64,000 nt of DNA from Opitutia bacterium (GTDB lineage Bacteria; Verrucomicrobiota; Verrucomicrobiia; Opitutales; UBA953): positions 1 through 64,000 of the forward strand of contig BGOM01000023.1 in the NCBI GenBank assembly GCA_003569245.1, read 5' to 3'. This document shows positions 27,740 to 36,022 of this stretch, piece after piece; the stretch's first letter is position 1; each line of letters begins with the position of its first letter. The notes beneath the pieces were generated by a model. The model saw nothing but the letters and a program-made list of their open reading frames with translations, did no database searches and was not told where the DNA came from. The position numbers and the translations under genes were made by a program.

Positions 27740-28696
27740 ATGCGCCGCTTCCTGCCCCTCCTCCCGCTCCTCCTGCTCGTCGGCTGCGGCCAACCCAAGA
27801 CCAAGGCCCCGCTGACCCAGGGTCTCCCCGTGTCGACCAACGTGTGGGCCCAGTTGTCCCTCGTCGCGGACAGCAAGCAGGCCAACAAGGCCAGCGCCGA
27901 CTTCCTCCAGGGACTCGAAGCGTTGATCCAAGCCAACCCGGAAGCCCGACGCAACCTCGCCAAGCTCAACGAGGTCCTCGGCGCGATCAAGGACGCCGGC
28001 TTCGGCGACCTCGCGAAGGGCGACCTCAAGTCCGTCACCCTCGGCGCCACGCTGCCGAAGAACGCCGCGCTCATCGGACCCTCGCCGGCCGACCTCCAGC
28101 TCGTCCTGATCCTCCGCGGCAACTTCAACCCGGCGCGCCTCGCGGAGTTCGCCAAGAACAACAGCCTCAAGCAGACCGAGGTCGGCGGCGCCCCCACCTG
28201 GGCCCTCGTCGAGCTCGTCGGCAAGATCGCCAAGGAGAAGGAAAGCAGCCCGGACCCCTTCGGCTTCGGCCTCACCGCCGTCGATGAGCACACGCTCGTG
28301 ATCGCCACCCCGACCGTGCTCACCCACGCCGTCGCCGCGCTCCAGGGCAAGGAAGCCTCCTTCATCGCCCCGCGCCTCAGCGTGCTCGACGCCTACCAGG
28401 ACTGGCAGCTCCTCGTGGTCTTCTCGGACCGCGACCTCATCGACAACGCCGCCGCCGAGGGCTCCAAGGGCCAGCGCACGGCCGCGCTCGTGAAGGCCTA
28501 CCTCGACGCCCTCCCCCACGACCACATCGTGGCCATCACCGGACAGCGCGGCGACCAGAGCGCCTTCGGCCTTTACGGCGTCAACGCCACGACCCAGGAA
28601 AGCCTCAGCTACGGCGCCTCCATGTCGACCAGCCTCGCGCCCAAGTTCGTGGAACTGGCCGCCAAGCTGGTGAAGTTCGCCGCCGAGGACAAGTAG
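27740..28696 (+). CDS. Putative lipoprotein of unknown function
   Basis: A 318-residue protein with a lipoprotein signal (MRRFLPLLPLLLLVGCGQ; lipobox LVGC, lipidated Cys16), so it should be membrane-anchored after export. The rest alternates helices and strands (for example LKSVTLGATLPKNAALIG and LQLVLILRGNFNPARLAEFA). It has no recognised domain. The 180-base region upstream holds no gene. Confidence 0.7.
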   Translation: MRRFLPLLPLLLLVGCGQPKTKAPLTQGLPVSTNVWAQLSLVADSKQANKASADFLQGLEALIQANPEARRNLAKLNEVLGAIKDAGFGDLAKGDLKSVTLGATLPKNAALIGPSPADLQLVLILRGNFNPARLAEFAKNNSLKQTEVGGAPTWALVELVGKIAKEKESSPDPFGFGLTAVDEHTLVIATPTVLTHAVAALQGKEASFIAPRLSVLDAYQDWQLLVVFSDRDLIDNAAAEGSKGQRTAALVKAYLDALPHDHIVAITGQRGDQSAFGLYGVNATTQESLSYGASMSTSLAPKFVELAAKLVKFAAEDK

Positions 28697-28760
28697 CCCC
28701 GGGCGGCGCGGCCGCCTTCATGCTTCCCTCCCGGCCCGATTGCGGCTTAATCAGCCCCAC

Positions 28761-28833
28761 GGGCCTATAGCTCAACGGTTAGAGCAGGGAACTCATAATT
28801 CCTTGGTTCCCGGTTCGAATCCGGGTGGGCCCA
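28761..28833 (+). tRNA. tRNA-Ile2 (anticodon CAT)
   Basis: A 73-base cloverleaf. The acceptor arms GGGCCTA and TGGGCCC pair; the D arm is GCTC/GAGC; the anticodon stem is GGGAA/TTCCT with loop CTCATAA; the T arm is CCCGG/CCGGG; A is the discriminator. The 3' CCA is not encoded. The anticodon is CAT. The anticodon-arm region (ACTCATAAT, CTTGG) resembles E. coli tRNA-Ile2, in which C34 becomes lysidine to read AUA, more than elongator tRNA-Met. The identity between those two is the main uncertainty. Confidence 0.88.
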
Positions 28834-28912
28834 TTTTACTTGGATACTTGAAGGCAGCGCACGAGGAGCCAGGAGGACTCAGTAAACAGCAGCGATAACT
28901 GACCCCGTCAGG

Positions 28913-30325
28913 CTATCTCACGCCGATAACATCCTTCGGCAGGACGAGCGCTTCCTGGATTCCATCCACCATCGGTCGCGGGCTCGGCATACCATGGCCG
29001 CAAATAAACACGACATGGGGTCGCATGGCGCGGATTTTAAACCACCTCGCAGCCTCGGCGAAATCCTTGGTTGTTCCGTCACCCAGGAAACACATCACTC
29101 CAACGTTAAACAAGGAGGTGGCATGCCCTTGCTCCGCCGCCTTTCGCCACCACTTGAACGCTTCGACCTGATCCTTCGGCACGCCTTCGCCAGCGTGATA
29201 ACACTTCCCCAAGACGTATTGGGCCTGCGCATGCCCGTTTTCCGCCGCCTTGCGAAACCACTTCACCGCTTCGACGAGGTTCTTAGGAACACCAATCATC
29301 GAACTAACAACAAGCTGATCAGAAATGATCCTGTGCATCTCGGTTTTGCCGCGACGGTAATAGCACCCCAGATTGTATTGAGCCTTGGCGAAACCTTGGT
29401 CAGCAGCCTTGCCATACCACTTGACGACTTCGTCATGGTCATACGCGATGTCATGGCTACGCCATTCATAAAAGTAACCCAGAAGAAATTGGGCGGGAGC
29501 ATAACCACCTTGGGCTGACCTGCGGTACCACCTAATGGCTTCATCCGGATCCGATGCCGCGCCTTCGCCGTTTTCATGACACCATCCCAGCTCATACTGG
29601 GCATGGGCGTCACCTCCCTCGGCGGCCTTAAGCCATGAAGACGCCGGCGGGGCTTGATTGGACGGGGAGAAGCCGGCGCGCGCAGGACATTCCTCCCTCG
29701 GGAAATATCGTTCCACAGTCTCCCTCTGCAGAGCGAGGTTGAAGAACCACTTAGCGGCTTCAGGGCAATCCTTCGGCACACCATCGCCTGCTTCAAGGAT
29801 GAATCCGAGGTGACGCTGCGCCTTCGCCTCACCCTTGGCGGCGGCCAGACGAAGCCACCTGACCGCCTCGACCGAATCCTTCGCCACGCCCTCACCTTTG
29901 TAATAACAATAGCCGAGATTAGATTGCGCATAGACATCGCCCTGCTCGGCGGCCTTGCGGAACCACCTCACCGCCTCCGCCTTGTCCTGCGCGAGGATTC
30001 GGCCCTGATAAAGAAGACAGCCCATCAGATCTTGTGCTTGTGCGTACCCTTGCGCGGCCGATTTGCGGATCCAAAGCAGGCCTTTGGCTTCATCGGCATC
30101 CAGATTCGAATAAAAGTCGCCGTAGAGATACAAGAAGCCGAGGGAAAACTGCGCCTCGGCGTCACCTCGCTCGGCTTTCTGACGATGAAACTCGGTCTTT
30201 TCGTTTTCAGCCGAAAACCCGAGGACGACGCCATCGTTTTGTCGAACCTGTGGAAACGCTTTTGAGGCAAAAGAAACAAAAGCAATCAGAACTAAAAAAG
30301 CCTGAACGAAGGGGTTGGTTCGCAT
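28913..30325 (-). CDS. Sel1-repeat secreted protein
   Basis: The start MRTNPFVQAFLVLIAFVSFA (30325) gives a signal peptide; an upstream ATG at 30340 adds five residues. Most of the 470 residues are Sel1-like repeats of about 36 residues (for example QSNLGYCYYKGEGVAKDSV and EAVRWLRLAAAKGEAKAQRH), at least eight copies. Sel1 repeats form helical solenoids that mediate protein-protein contacts, often at the cell surface. Base composition is visibly lower in GC than in the surrounding genes. It lies 80 bases from the tRNA and is one of three Sel1 genes in this stretch. Confidence 0.85.
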   Translation of the reverse strand: MRTNPFVQAFLVLIAFVSFASKAFPQVRQNDGVVLGFSAENEKTEFHRQKAERGDAEAQFSLGFLYLYGDFYSNLDADEAKGLLWIRKSAAQGYAQAQDLMGCLLYQGRILAQDKAEAVRWFRKAAEQGDVYAQSNLGYCYYKGEGVAKDSVEAVRWLRLAAAKGEAKAQRHLGFILEAGDGVPKDCPEAAKWFFNLALQRETVERYFPREECPARAGFSPSNQAPPASSWLKAAEGGDAHAQYELGWCHENGEGAASDPDEAIRWYRRSAQGGYAPAQFLLGYFYEWRSHDIAYDHDEVVKWYGKAADQGFAKAQYNLGCYYRRGKTEMHRIISDQLVVSSMIGVPKNLVEAVKWFRKAAENGHAQAQYVLGKCYHAGEGVPKDQVEAFKWWRKAAEQGHATSLFNVGVMCFLGDGTTKDFAEAARWFKIRAMRPHVVFICGHGMPSPRPMVDGIQEALVLPKDVIGVR

Positions 30326-30640
30326 AAAGTCCGAGACCAAAATAACGCGCTTTGATTGTTCGGCAAAGAGAAAGTCGCGACATGATCAAAGTCAGCAACC
30401 TTCACCTTCTCCGGGAACGGTAATTACCCGCGGATGACGCACGGGAAGATTGTGACATCCCAGGCCTGACGGCGCCAGCGCACAGGTTAAACCCTGCTCT
30501 CATACCCTGACACCTTCCGCAGTTTTTAACTACCTTCTTGCTCTTTAAGTCTAAGGCGCGCAACTCACGGCGCCTCTCGCCAATCGACCTATTTTCAAGG
30601 GAGGCAGCAGACTTGAGGCGAAACCTACCGGCTGATTTCC
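30326..30640. other. Non-coding gap upstream of the first Sel1 gene
   Basis: About 315 bases between the second Sel1 gene's stop and the first Sel1 gene's start, both on the minus strand. It is lower in GC than the rest of the window. No convincing ORF, RNA, repeat or promoter pair was seen. It probably contains the promoter of the 28913-30325 gene. Confidence 0.4.
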
Positions 30641-31648
30641 TCAGCGCAGATGCTTCGGACGTCCGCGTTCCGCCTCGTTCCGGGCGATGATCTTCCGGTA
30701 GTGCTGCACGCGTTCCTGCGCAAGGGCCAGCTCCGACGGGGTGAGGCTGGCCTGCAGGTCGGCTAAGGCTTGGACGGCCTTGGCGTCACGCGGACCTGCC
30801 AACAGCCGAAGCGTACAGGCTTCCACCAGGTCCTTAGGGACGCCTTCGCCTCGCTGATAAGCGCCGGCAAGCATGTCCTGCGCGCTGGCGGAGCCTTGCT
30901 CAGCGGCCTTGCGCCACCAGCTGGCGGCCAGGATGGGGTCCTTGGCCACGCCGAGACCATAGCCATAGCAAAGTCCTAGTCTGGCTTGCCCCGTGGCCAC
31001 CCCTTGGTCGGCCACCTTACGCCACAGGGCGAAGGCGGCCGGCAGGTCCTTGGCGACACCCTTGCCGGTAAAAAAGCGCATGCCGAGTTCTTCCTGCGCG
31101 GAGGCTTCGCCCTGCTCGGCAGCCTTGCGATACCAGGCCACGGCTTGTTCATCCCCGCCGGGCACGAGACCTTGGGCATAAGCCTCGCCCAGGAAATACT
31201 GCGCCCTCGCTTCCCCCATCTCGGCGGCGCGCCGCCAGAGGGCGACGGCCTCGGCGGAGTCGGCACGCACGCCCTCGCCACGTTGGTAGCAGGAGCCGAG
31301 GTTGACCATGGCCCGGGGGTTGCCCAGTTCCACCGCCTTGCGGTACCACGAGACCGCGGCGGCATGATCCTGCGGGACGCCCTCGCCGTTGCGGTAAGCG
31401 TGGGCCAGGATCATCTGGGCATCGGAGTCCTTGACCGCCGCACGGCGCAACCAAAGGAACGCTTTTTCGTAATCCTGTTCGACGCCTTGCCCTACGAAAT
31501 AACAGAACCCCAGCATGGACTGTCCTTGCGCCTCTCCGGCTTCGGCCCGGAGCCGACACTTCTCGAAATGCGCCACCTCGGCGGGGGTCACTCCGGCGCA
31601 AGCCCACGCGCTCAAGAGAAGCAAGAAGCTACGGACAAGGTAACGCAT
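30641..31648 (-). CDS. Sel1-repeat secreted protein
   Basis: A 335-residue protein with a signal peptide (MRYLVRSFLLLLSAWACAG). About seven Sel1-like repeats follow (for example QSMLGFCYFVGQGVEQDYEK and QEELGMRFFTGKGVAKDLPA), then a short charged C-terminal helix. It is a probable scaffold in the periplasm or at the surface. The partner is unknown. Confidence 0.87.
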   Translation of the reverse strand: MRYLVRSFLLLLSAWACAGVTPAEVAHFEKCRLRAEAGEAQGQSMLGFCYFVGQGVEQDYEKAFLWLRRAAVKDSDAQMILAHAYRNGEGVPQDHAAAVSWYRKAVELGNPRAMVNLGSCYQRGEGVRADSAEAVALWRRAAEMGEARAQYFLGEAYAQGLVPGGDEQAVAWYRKAAEQGEASAQEELGMRFFTGKGVAKDLPAAFALWRKVADQGVATGQARLGLCYGYGLGVAKDPILAASWWRKAAEQGSASAQDMLAGAYQRGEGVPKDLVEACTLRLLAGPRDAKAVQALADLQASLTPSELALAQERVQHYRKIIARNEAERGRPKHLR

Positions 31649-31699
31649 GCAGCAATTAAACTGAACAAACCGACCGCTAGGTCAACCCCTTGCGAATCC

Positions 31700-32905
31700 T
31701 CACCCCGCCGACCGGATGCGCTCCCAGAACGGGAAATACCCACGGGTGGCGTGCGGGAAGAGCGTCGTATCCCAAACCCGACGGCGCCAGTGCACCGTGA
31801 TGCCGGCCTTGGCCAGAGCGGCCTCGATGGCTAGGGCCTCCGTCAACCAAGGGCCGATAAAGGGACGGTACGCTACCACTGCGTAGAGCTTTCGAGTCTG
31901 GACCCATTCCACTATCGCCGTGGCAAGATCAGACGACTCGGTGGCGACAACTTCAGTCCCAAAGTGCTTACCAACCCGCGAGGCACCTTCGCCCAAGGCA
32001 GCACGCGTCCACTCCGCGACCTTAGGCGACCAGCCCGCAGCGGTGGCGATACCGGCCGGCCAGGAGGCGTTGATGGACTCGAAACGAAGGCCCGCGAGTT
32101 CGCCCCGCTCGACGGCGAGGTCTTCCGGGTGTAACCAAAGCCCGACCCTTCCCTGCTCGAGGGCCGCCGCGGCCGGAGCCTCGCTCCAGGCCGGAACTTT
32201 GGGCAGCGGCTCCTCGGTGATCGGGAAAGGCTGCGCAGCCAATCGGCCGGCATCTGGCACGTGACGGCCCACGGTGTAGTGGGCGATGTTGTCGGCCCTC
32301 GCCACGTAGGTCTTACCCGGGGTCTGCAGCCCGGCGACCCAGCGCCAGGAGAGCGTGTTACTGGCCACATCGCCATCCAGCAGGTGCTCATAGAAGAAAG
32401 CCGCCCCAAGTTCCCAGGGGAGCTTCAACGTGAAGATCCAGATCGAGGCGAACCACATGCGGGCGTGGTTATGCAGATAACCGGAGGCGACCAGCTCCTT
32501 GGCCCAGTCGTCGAAACCTGCGATGCCCGTCCGGCCGGCACAGGCGGCCACCCAGAGCTCCTGCTGCTCACCCGACAAGCCAGCCCGGAGGCGCGGCACC
32601 GACTCCTGCCAGCGCGACCAGGCCGCCGGGCGCTGCTCGAGCCAGCCTTTCCAGTAAGTACGCCAGTAAACCTCTTGGACGAACTTCTCGACCTCCGGGA
32701 AAGACCACCGCTCCCGGACGGCGGCCACCACCTCCTCTTCGAGAATCAACCGCTTCTGCAACCATGGGGAAACCCGACCGACATGATCGTTGCCGGGGCG
32801 GACGAAGTTCCGCTCAGCCGCATACCTCCCGGCGACCGGCAGAAAAGCCTCAAGCCGCGCCAAGGCGGCGGCACGGGTCGGAGTGAATTCCGGGTCGAAG
32901 GACAT
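31700..32905 (-). CDS. Photolyase/cryptochrome-like FAD-binding protein with the usual N-terminal domain missing
   Basis: A 401-residue cytoplasmic protein. Residues 1-230 match the FAD-binding helical domain of photolyases and cryptochromes: SGYLHNHARMWFASIWIFTL and DGDVASNTLSWRWVAGLQ are the conserved FAD-contact segments. In classical photolyases this domain is C-terminal to an antenna-binding alpha/beta domain; here it is at the N-terminus. The C-terminal ~170 residues look alpha/beta (VVAYRPFIGPWLTEALAIEA, then DTTLFPHATRGYFPFWERI). This is a reordered or truncated architecture. It may repair DNA or sense blue light. It lies between two Sel1-repeat genes. Confidence 0.75.
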   Translation of the reverse strand: MSFDPEFTPTRAAALARLEAFLPVAGRYAAERNFVRPGNDHVGRVSPWLQKRLILEEEVVAAVRERWSFPEVEKFVQEVYWRTYWKGWLEQRPAAWSRWQESVPRLRAGLSGEQQELWVAACAGRTGIAGFDDWAKELVASGYLHNHARMWFASIWIFTLKLPWELGAAFFYEHLLDGDVASNTLSWRWVAGLQTPGKTYVARADNIAHYTVGRHVPDAGRLAAQPFPITEEPLPKVPAWSEAPAAAALEQGRVGLWLHPEDLAVERGELAGLRFESINASWPAGIATAAGWSPKVAEWTRAALGEGASRVGKHFGTEVVATESSDLATAIVEWVQTRKLYAVVAYRPFIGPWLTEALAIEAALAKAGITVHWRRRVWDTTLFPHATRGYFPFWERIRSAG

Positions 32906-32965
32906 CCCCAGACCTAAACGGAACCGCCGCCCGGCGCAAATGCGCGGTACCTATCAAAGGGAGTC

Positions 32966-33999
32966 CTAGTAAAAGACATTGAACTTGCGGGTAAGATTGC
33001 GTTCGGCGACACGTGCCTGCACTTCCTCCTCCAACTTCTTGGCGCGAGCCTTGGCTCGCTCACGCGCCACCTCCGTCATCCCGGCATTCACCCGGGCGAG
33101 CAAATCACGCGCAGAGGGAGTAGATCGGGCCGCTAGAGTCAGGTATGCGCAGCCCTCGACTTCATCCTTGGGAAGTTTCATCAACCCGGTCGCGTAGCAC
33201 AACCCGAGCAAATTCTGCCCCCGGGGATCCCCCTGTTCCGCGGCCTTGCGCATCAAAGCGATGACGGTCTCTTCATCGCCGCCGACGCCTTCGCCGGAGG
33301 CATAACAGTCGGCTAGTTGCACCTGGGCTTCGACTAAGCCCTGATCCGCGGACTTACGGTACCAAGATACCGCTTGGGCCAAGTCGCGTTTCACCCCGAC
33401 ACCATCGGCATAGAATTTCGCGAGGTTATACTGGGAGACAGGCTCTCCCTGTTCCGCCGCTTTCCTGATCCAGACAACCGATTGGGCGATGTCTTGATCG
33501 AGAAGGTCAGTGCCAAGCATGGACTGCGCATCCGCCAAACCCTTCTCGGCCGAGCCCCTGATGAGGGCGGACGCCTGGCTGGAGTCCTTGACGACCCCGA
33601 AACCATTGCGATGACAAACCCCTAGGTAGTACTGCGCATGGCTATCGCCCCCTGCGACGGCCTTCCTATACCAAGAAACCGCTTGGACCGGATCGCTGGC
33701 CACACCCTCTCCGATGGCGAAGCAAGCCCCGAGGTCGAACTGCGCCCGCGGCAATCCCTTGTCTGCCGCCTTGCGGAACCAGAACACCGCCTGAACCGGA
33801 TTCCGCTCCACCCCGACGCCCTTCAAAAGCAGATTCCAAGGTCGCACTGTGCCTCGGGAAGACCCTGTTGGGCCTTCGACTGGATCGCGGCGAACTTTTG
33901 CCGCTCCTCGGTCGTAGTGCCCGCATAAACGACCAAGGTCGACAGCGACCCCAAAACCAAGATACAGGAAAGCAACCAACAGTGGCGTCGGGTAGGCAT
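32966..33999 (-). CDS. Sel1-repeat secreted protein, frameshifted in this sequence
   Basis: The start MPTRRHCWLLSCILVLGSLS (33999) gives a signal peptide, then EERQKFAAIQSKAQQGLPEA. The frame breaks near 33835 at CDLGICF, where LKGVGVERNPVQAVFWFRKA should continue. Adding one T to the local T run restores a single frame of about 344 residues, exactly one base longer than the sequence here. About seven Sel1 repeats follow. Its paralogues at 28913 and 30641 are intact, which favours a sequence error. Confidence 0.8.
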
Positions 34000-34167
34000 G
34001 GAAAAACTTTCATCCAGTAGATACCCCCTGTCAAACCGAGAGAACTTCCTTACCAATCACAGGGACAGAGCCAAATTGCACCAAAGGAGTGGCGTAAATA
34101 GCGATTAGAAACCTTTTAAACAACCCATTCCCGGTGCTACGGCCTGACCCTTTTTTGACGGAAGCCC

Positions 34168-34899
34168 CTACTTCTTCCGCATCTCGTCCCGCAGTTCCTT
34201 GATCTCGGCGTGCAGGGCCCGCACCTCGCGGCGCATCTCCTCGTGGTCCTTGGTTTCCTTGGGAAGGATCAGCTTGGAGGTGATGATAGCCGACATCGAA
34301 CCGAAGAGGGCGATACCGACGAGCATGAGGACGGCGGCAATGACGCGACCTTCGCCGGTGACGGGGTAAGTATCTCCATAGCCCACGGTCGTGACGGTGG
34401 TGAGCGCCCACCAGAGCGCGTCGCCACCGGTCTTGATGGTGGCGTCGGGGGCGTGGCGCTCGGCCTCGAGCATCAGGGTGGTCGAGAAGAGCACCATGAC
34501 GAAGGCCACCCCGGGCAGGGCGAGGAGCTTCTCGGTGAGCGAGGTGCCGGTCGCGACTTCCTGGAGCTTATACAGGGCGCGGAGGACGCGGATGATCCGG
34601 TAGATGCGCACGAGCTGCAGGGTGCGGAAGGCGGCGTCGAAAGGGATGCTCGCCAGCACGTCCAGCCAGCCCCACTTCCAGAAGCCGCGGGACCAGCCCT
34701 CGCGCCGCCAACGGACGACGACGTCGACCAGGAAGATGCCGCAGGCGAAGCGATCGACGACGACAAGAGCATGGAAAGTCGCGGGCGACAGCAGGACGAA
34801 AGTCTCGATGATGACGAGGGCCAAGGACAACACGGCCACGCCGAGCACGAACCAATCCCACGGGCGCAGCTTCTGCCGGAGTTCCTGCTGGATGGTCAT
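34168..34899 (-). CDS. Voltage-gated-type potassium channel
   Basis: A 243-residue protein with about six membrane segments. An S4-like stretch (RTLQLVRIYRIIRVLRALYK) carries regularly spaced Arg. The pore loop TTVTTVGYGDTYPVTG holds the K+ selectivity filter TVGYGD, so the permeant ion is clear. A C-terminal cytoplasmic coiled coil (KETKDHEEMRREVRALHAEI) probably assembles the tetramer. Confidence 0.92.
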   Translation of the reverse strand: MTIQQELRQKLRPWDWFVLGVAVLSLALVIIETFVLLSPATFHALVVVDRFACGIFLVDVVVRWRREGWSRGFWKWGWLDVLASIPFDAAFRTLQLVRIYRIIRVLRALYKLQEVATGTSLTEKLLALPGVAFVMVLFSTTLMLEAERHAPDATIKTGGDALWWALTTVTTVGYGDTYPVTGEGRVIAAVLMLVGIALFGSMSAIITSKLILPKETKDHEEMRREVRALHAEIKELRDEMRKK

Positions 34900-34990
34900 A
34901 CGTCACCTTGGCCGAGGGTCCGGGCCGACTCAAACGGAAAGGCGTCGGCTCGGCTCTTGCCTCGGTCGGGCGGACGGCTTTCCTGCGGGC

Positions 34991-36001
34991 ATGGCCTCCC
35001 TGCCCTCCTCCCGTCGCGAATTCCTCGGCGCCGCCGCCTTCACGCTGGCCGGCCTGGCCGCCGGCTCCGCCCGTCTCGCCGCCCAGGACGCCCCCAAGGC
35101 GCCGGTCAAGCGCCCGCCCAACCCCTACGTCTACAAGTTCAAGATCGGTGCCATCGAGGCCTTCTCCATCAGCGACGGCCACATGCTCTTCCGCGAAGGG
35201 CTCAACCTGATGTGGCCCGAGGCGGACCGTCCGAAGATGAAGGAGTCGATGGTCTTCAACCGCGAGCGCCTCGACGCCCTGCCCCTTTATATCAACATCA
35301 TGGGCCTGCGGATCGGCGACGAGGTCGCCCTGATCGACGCGGGCTTCGGCGAGCGCCACCCGAACGTGAACTTCGGCTGGATGGAGGAAGGCCTCCGCTC
35401 CCTCGGTATCAAGCGCGAGCAGGTCACCGCCGGCTTCCTCAGCCACTCGCATTCCGACCACCTCGACGGCTTCGTCGATCGCGATAAGCCGGCGTTCCCC
35501 AACGCGAAGATCTACCTGCTGCAGGAGGAATATGATTTCTGGCGCGGCCCGAACCCCGACTTCTCCAAGTCGAAGCGCGACAAGAAGCCGCTACCGAACA
35601 TGGTGAAGACGGTCTGCCGCAACTTCGACATCCTGAAGGACCAGCTGGTGATCGCCAAGGACGGGCAGAAACTCTTCCATGACGCCGTGGAGGTGCTCGC
35701 CGCGCCCGGCCACACCGACGGCCACGCCTGCTTCGAGATCCGCTCCGGTACCGAATCGCTGGTGCACATCAGCGACGTGGTCCACCACCATGTGCTCATG
35801 TTCGAGAACGTCGGTTGGACCGTCGCGATGGACCATGATCCGGAGACCGCGGTCAAGACCCGCCAGAAGCTCTTCGCCCGCATGGCCGCCAACAAGTCGC
35901 GCGCCTTCGGCTTCCACCTGCCGTGGCCGGGCATCGGCACGGTCGTCCCGAAGGGCGACCAGTATGCCTGGGTGCCGGAACGCTGGAGCTGGGGCTCGTA
36001 A
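34991..36001 (+). CDS. Metallo-beta-lactamase-fold hydrolase with Tat leader
   Basis: The start MASLPSSRREFLGAAAFTLA (34991) has a twin-arginine SRREFLG motif, so the folded, metal-loaded enzyme is probably exported. The 336-residue protein has the metal-binding HSHSDHLDG motif, a later His in AAPGHTDGHAC, and an Asp in HISDVVHHH. The family includes lactonases, phosphodiesterases and sulfatase relatives, so the substrate is open. It is divergent from the K+ channel gene. Confidence 0.88.
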   Translation: MASLPSSRREFLGAAAFTLAGLAAGSARLAAQDAPKAPVKRPPNPYVYKFKIGAIEAFSISDGHMLFREGLNLMWPEADRPKMKESMVFNRERLDALPLYINIMGLRIGDEVALIDAGFGERHPNVNFGWMEEGLRSLGIKREQVTAGFLSHSHSDHLDGFVDRDKPAFPNAKIYLLQEEYDFWRGPNPDFSKSKRDKKPLPNMVKTVCRNFDILKDQLVIAKDGQKLFHDAVEVLAAPGHTDGHACFEIRSGTESLVHISDVVHHHVLMFENVGWTVAMDHDPETAVKTRQKLFARMAANKSRAFGFHLPWPGIGTVVPKGDQYAWVPERWSWGS

Positions 36002-36022
36002 GCCCGGCGAGGGCCCGCCGGC

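Noticed and set aside
28761-28833. Elongator tRNA-Met for the CAT tRNA
   Set aside because: The anticodon arm and following bases match tRNA-Ile2 better, though identity determinants were judged by eye only.
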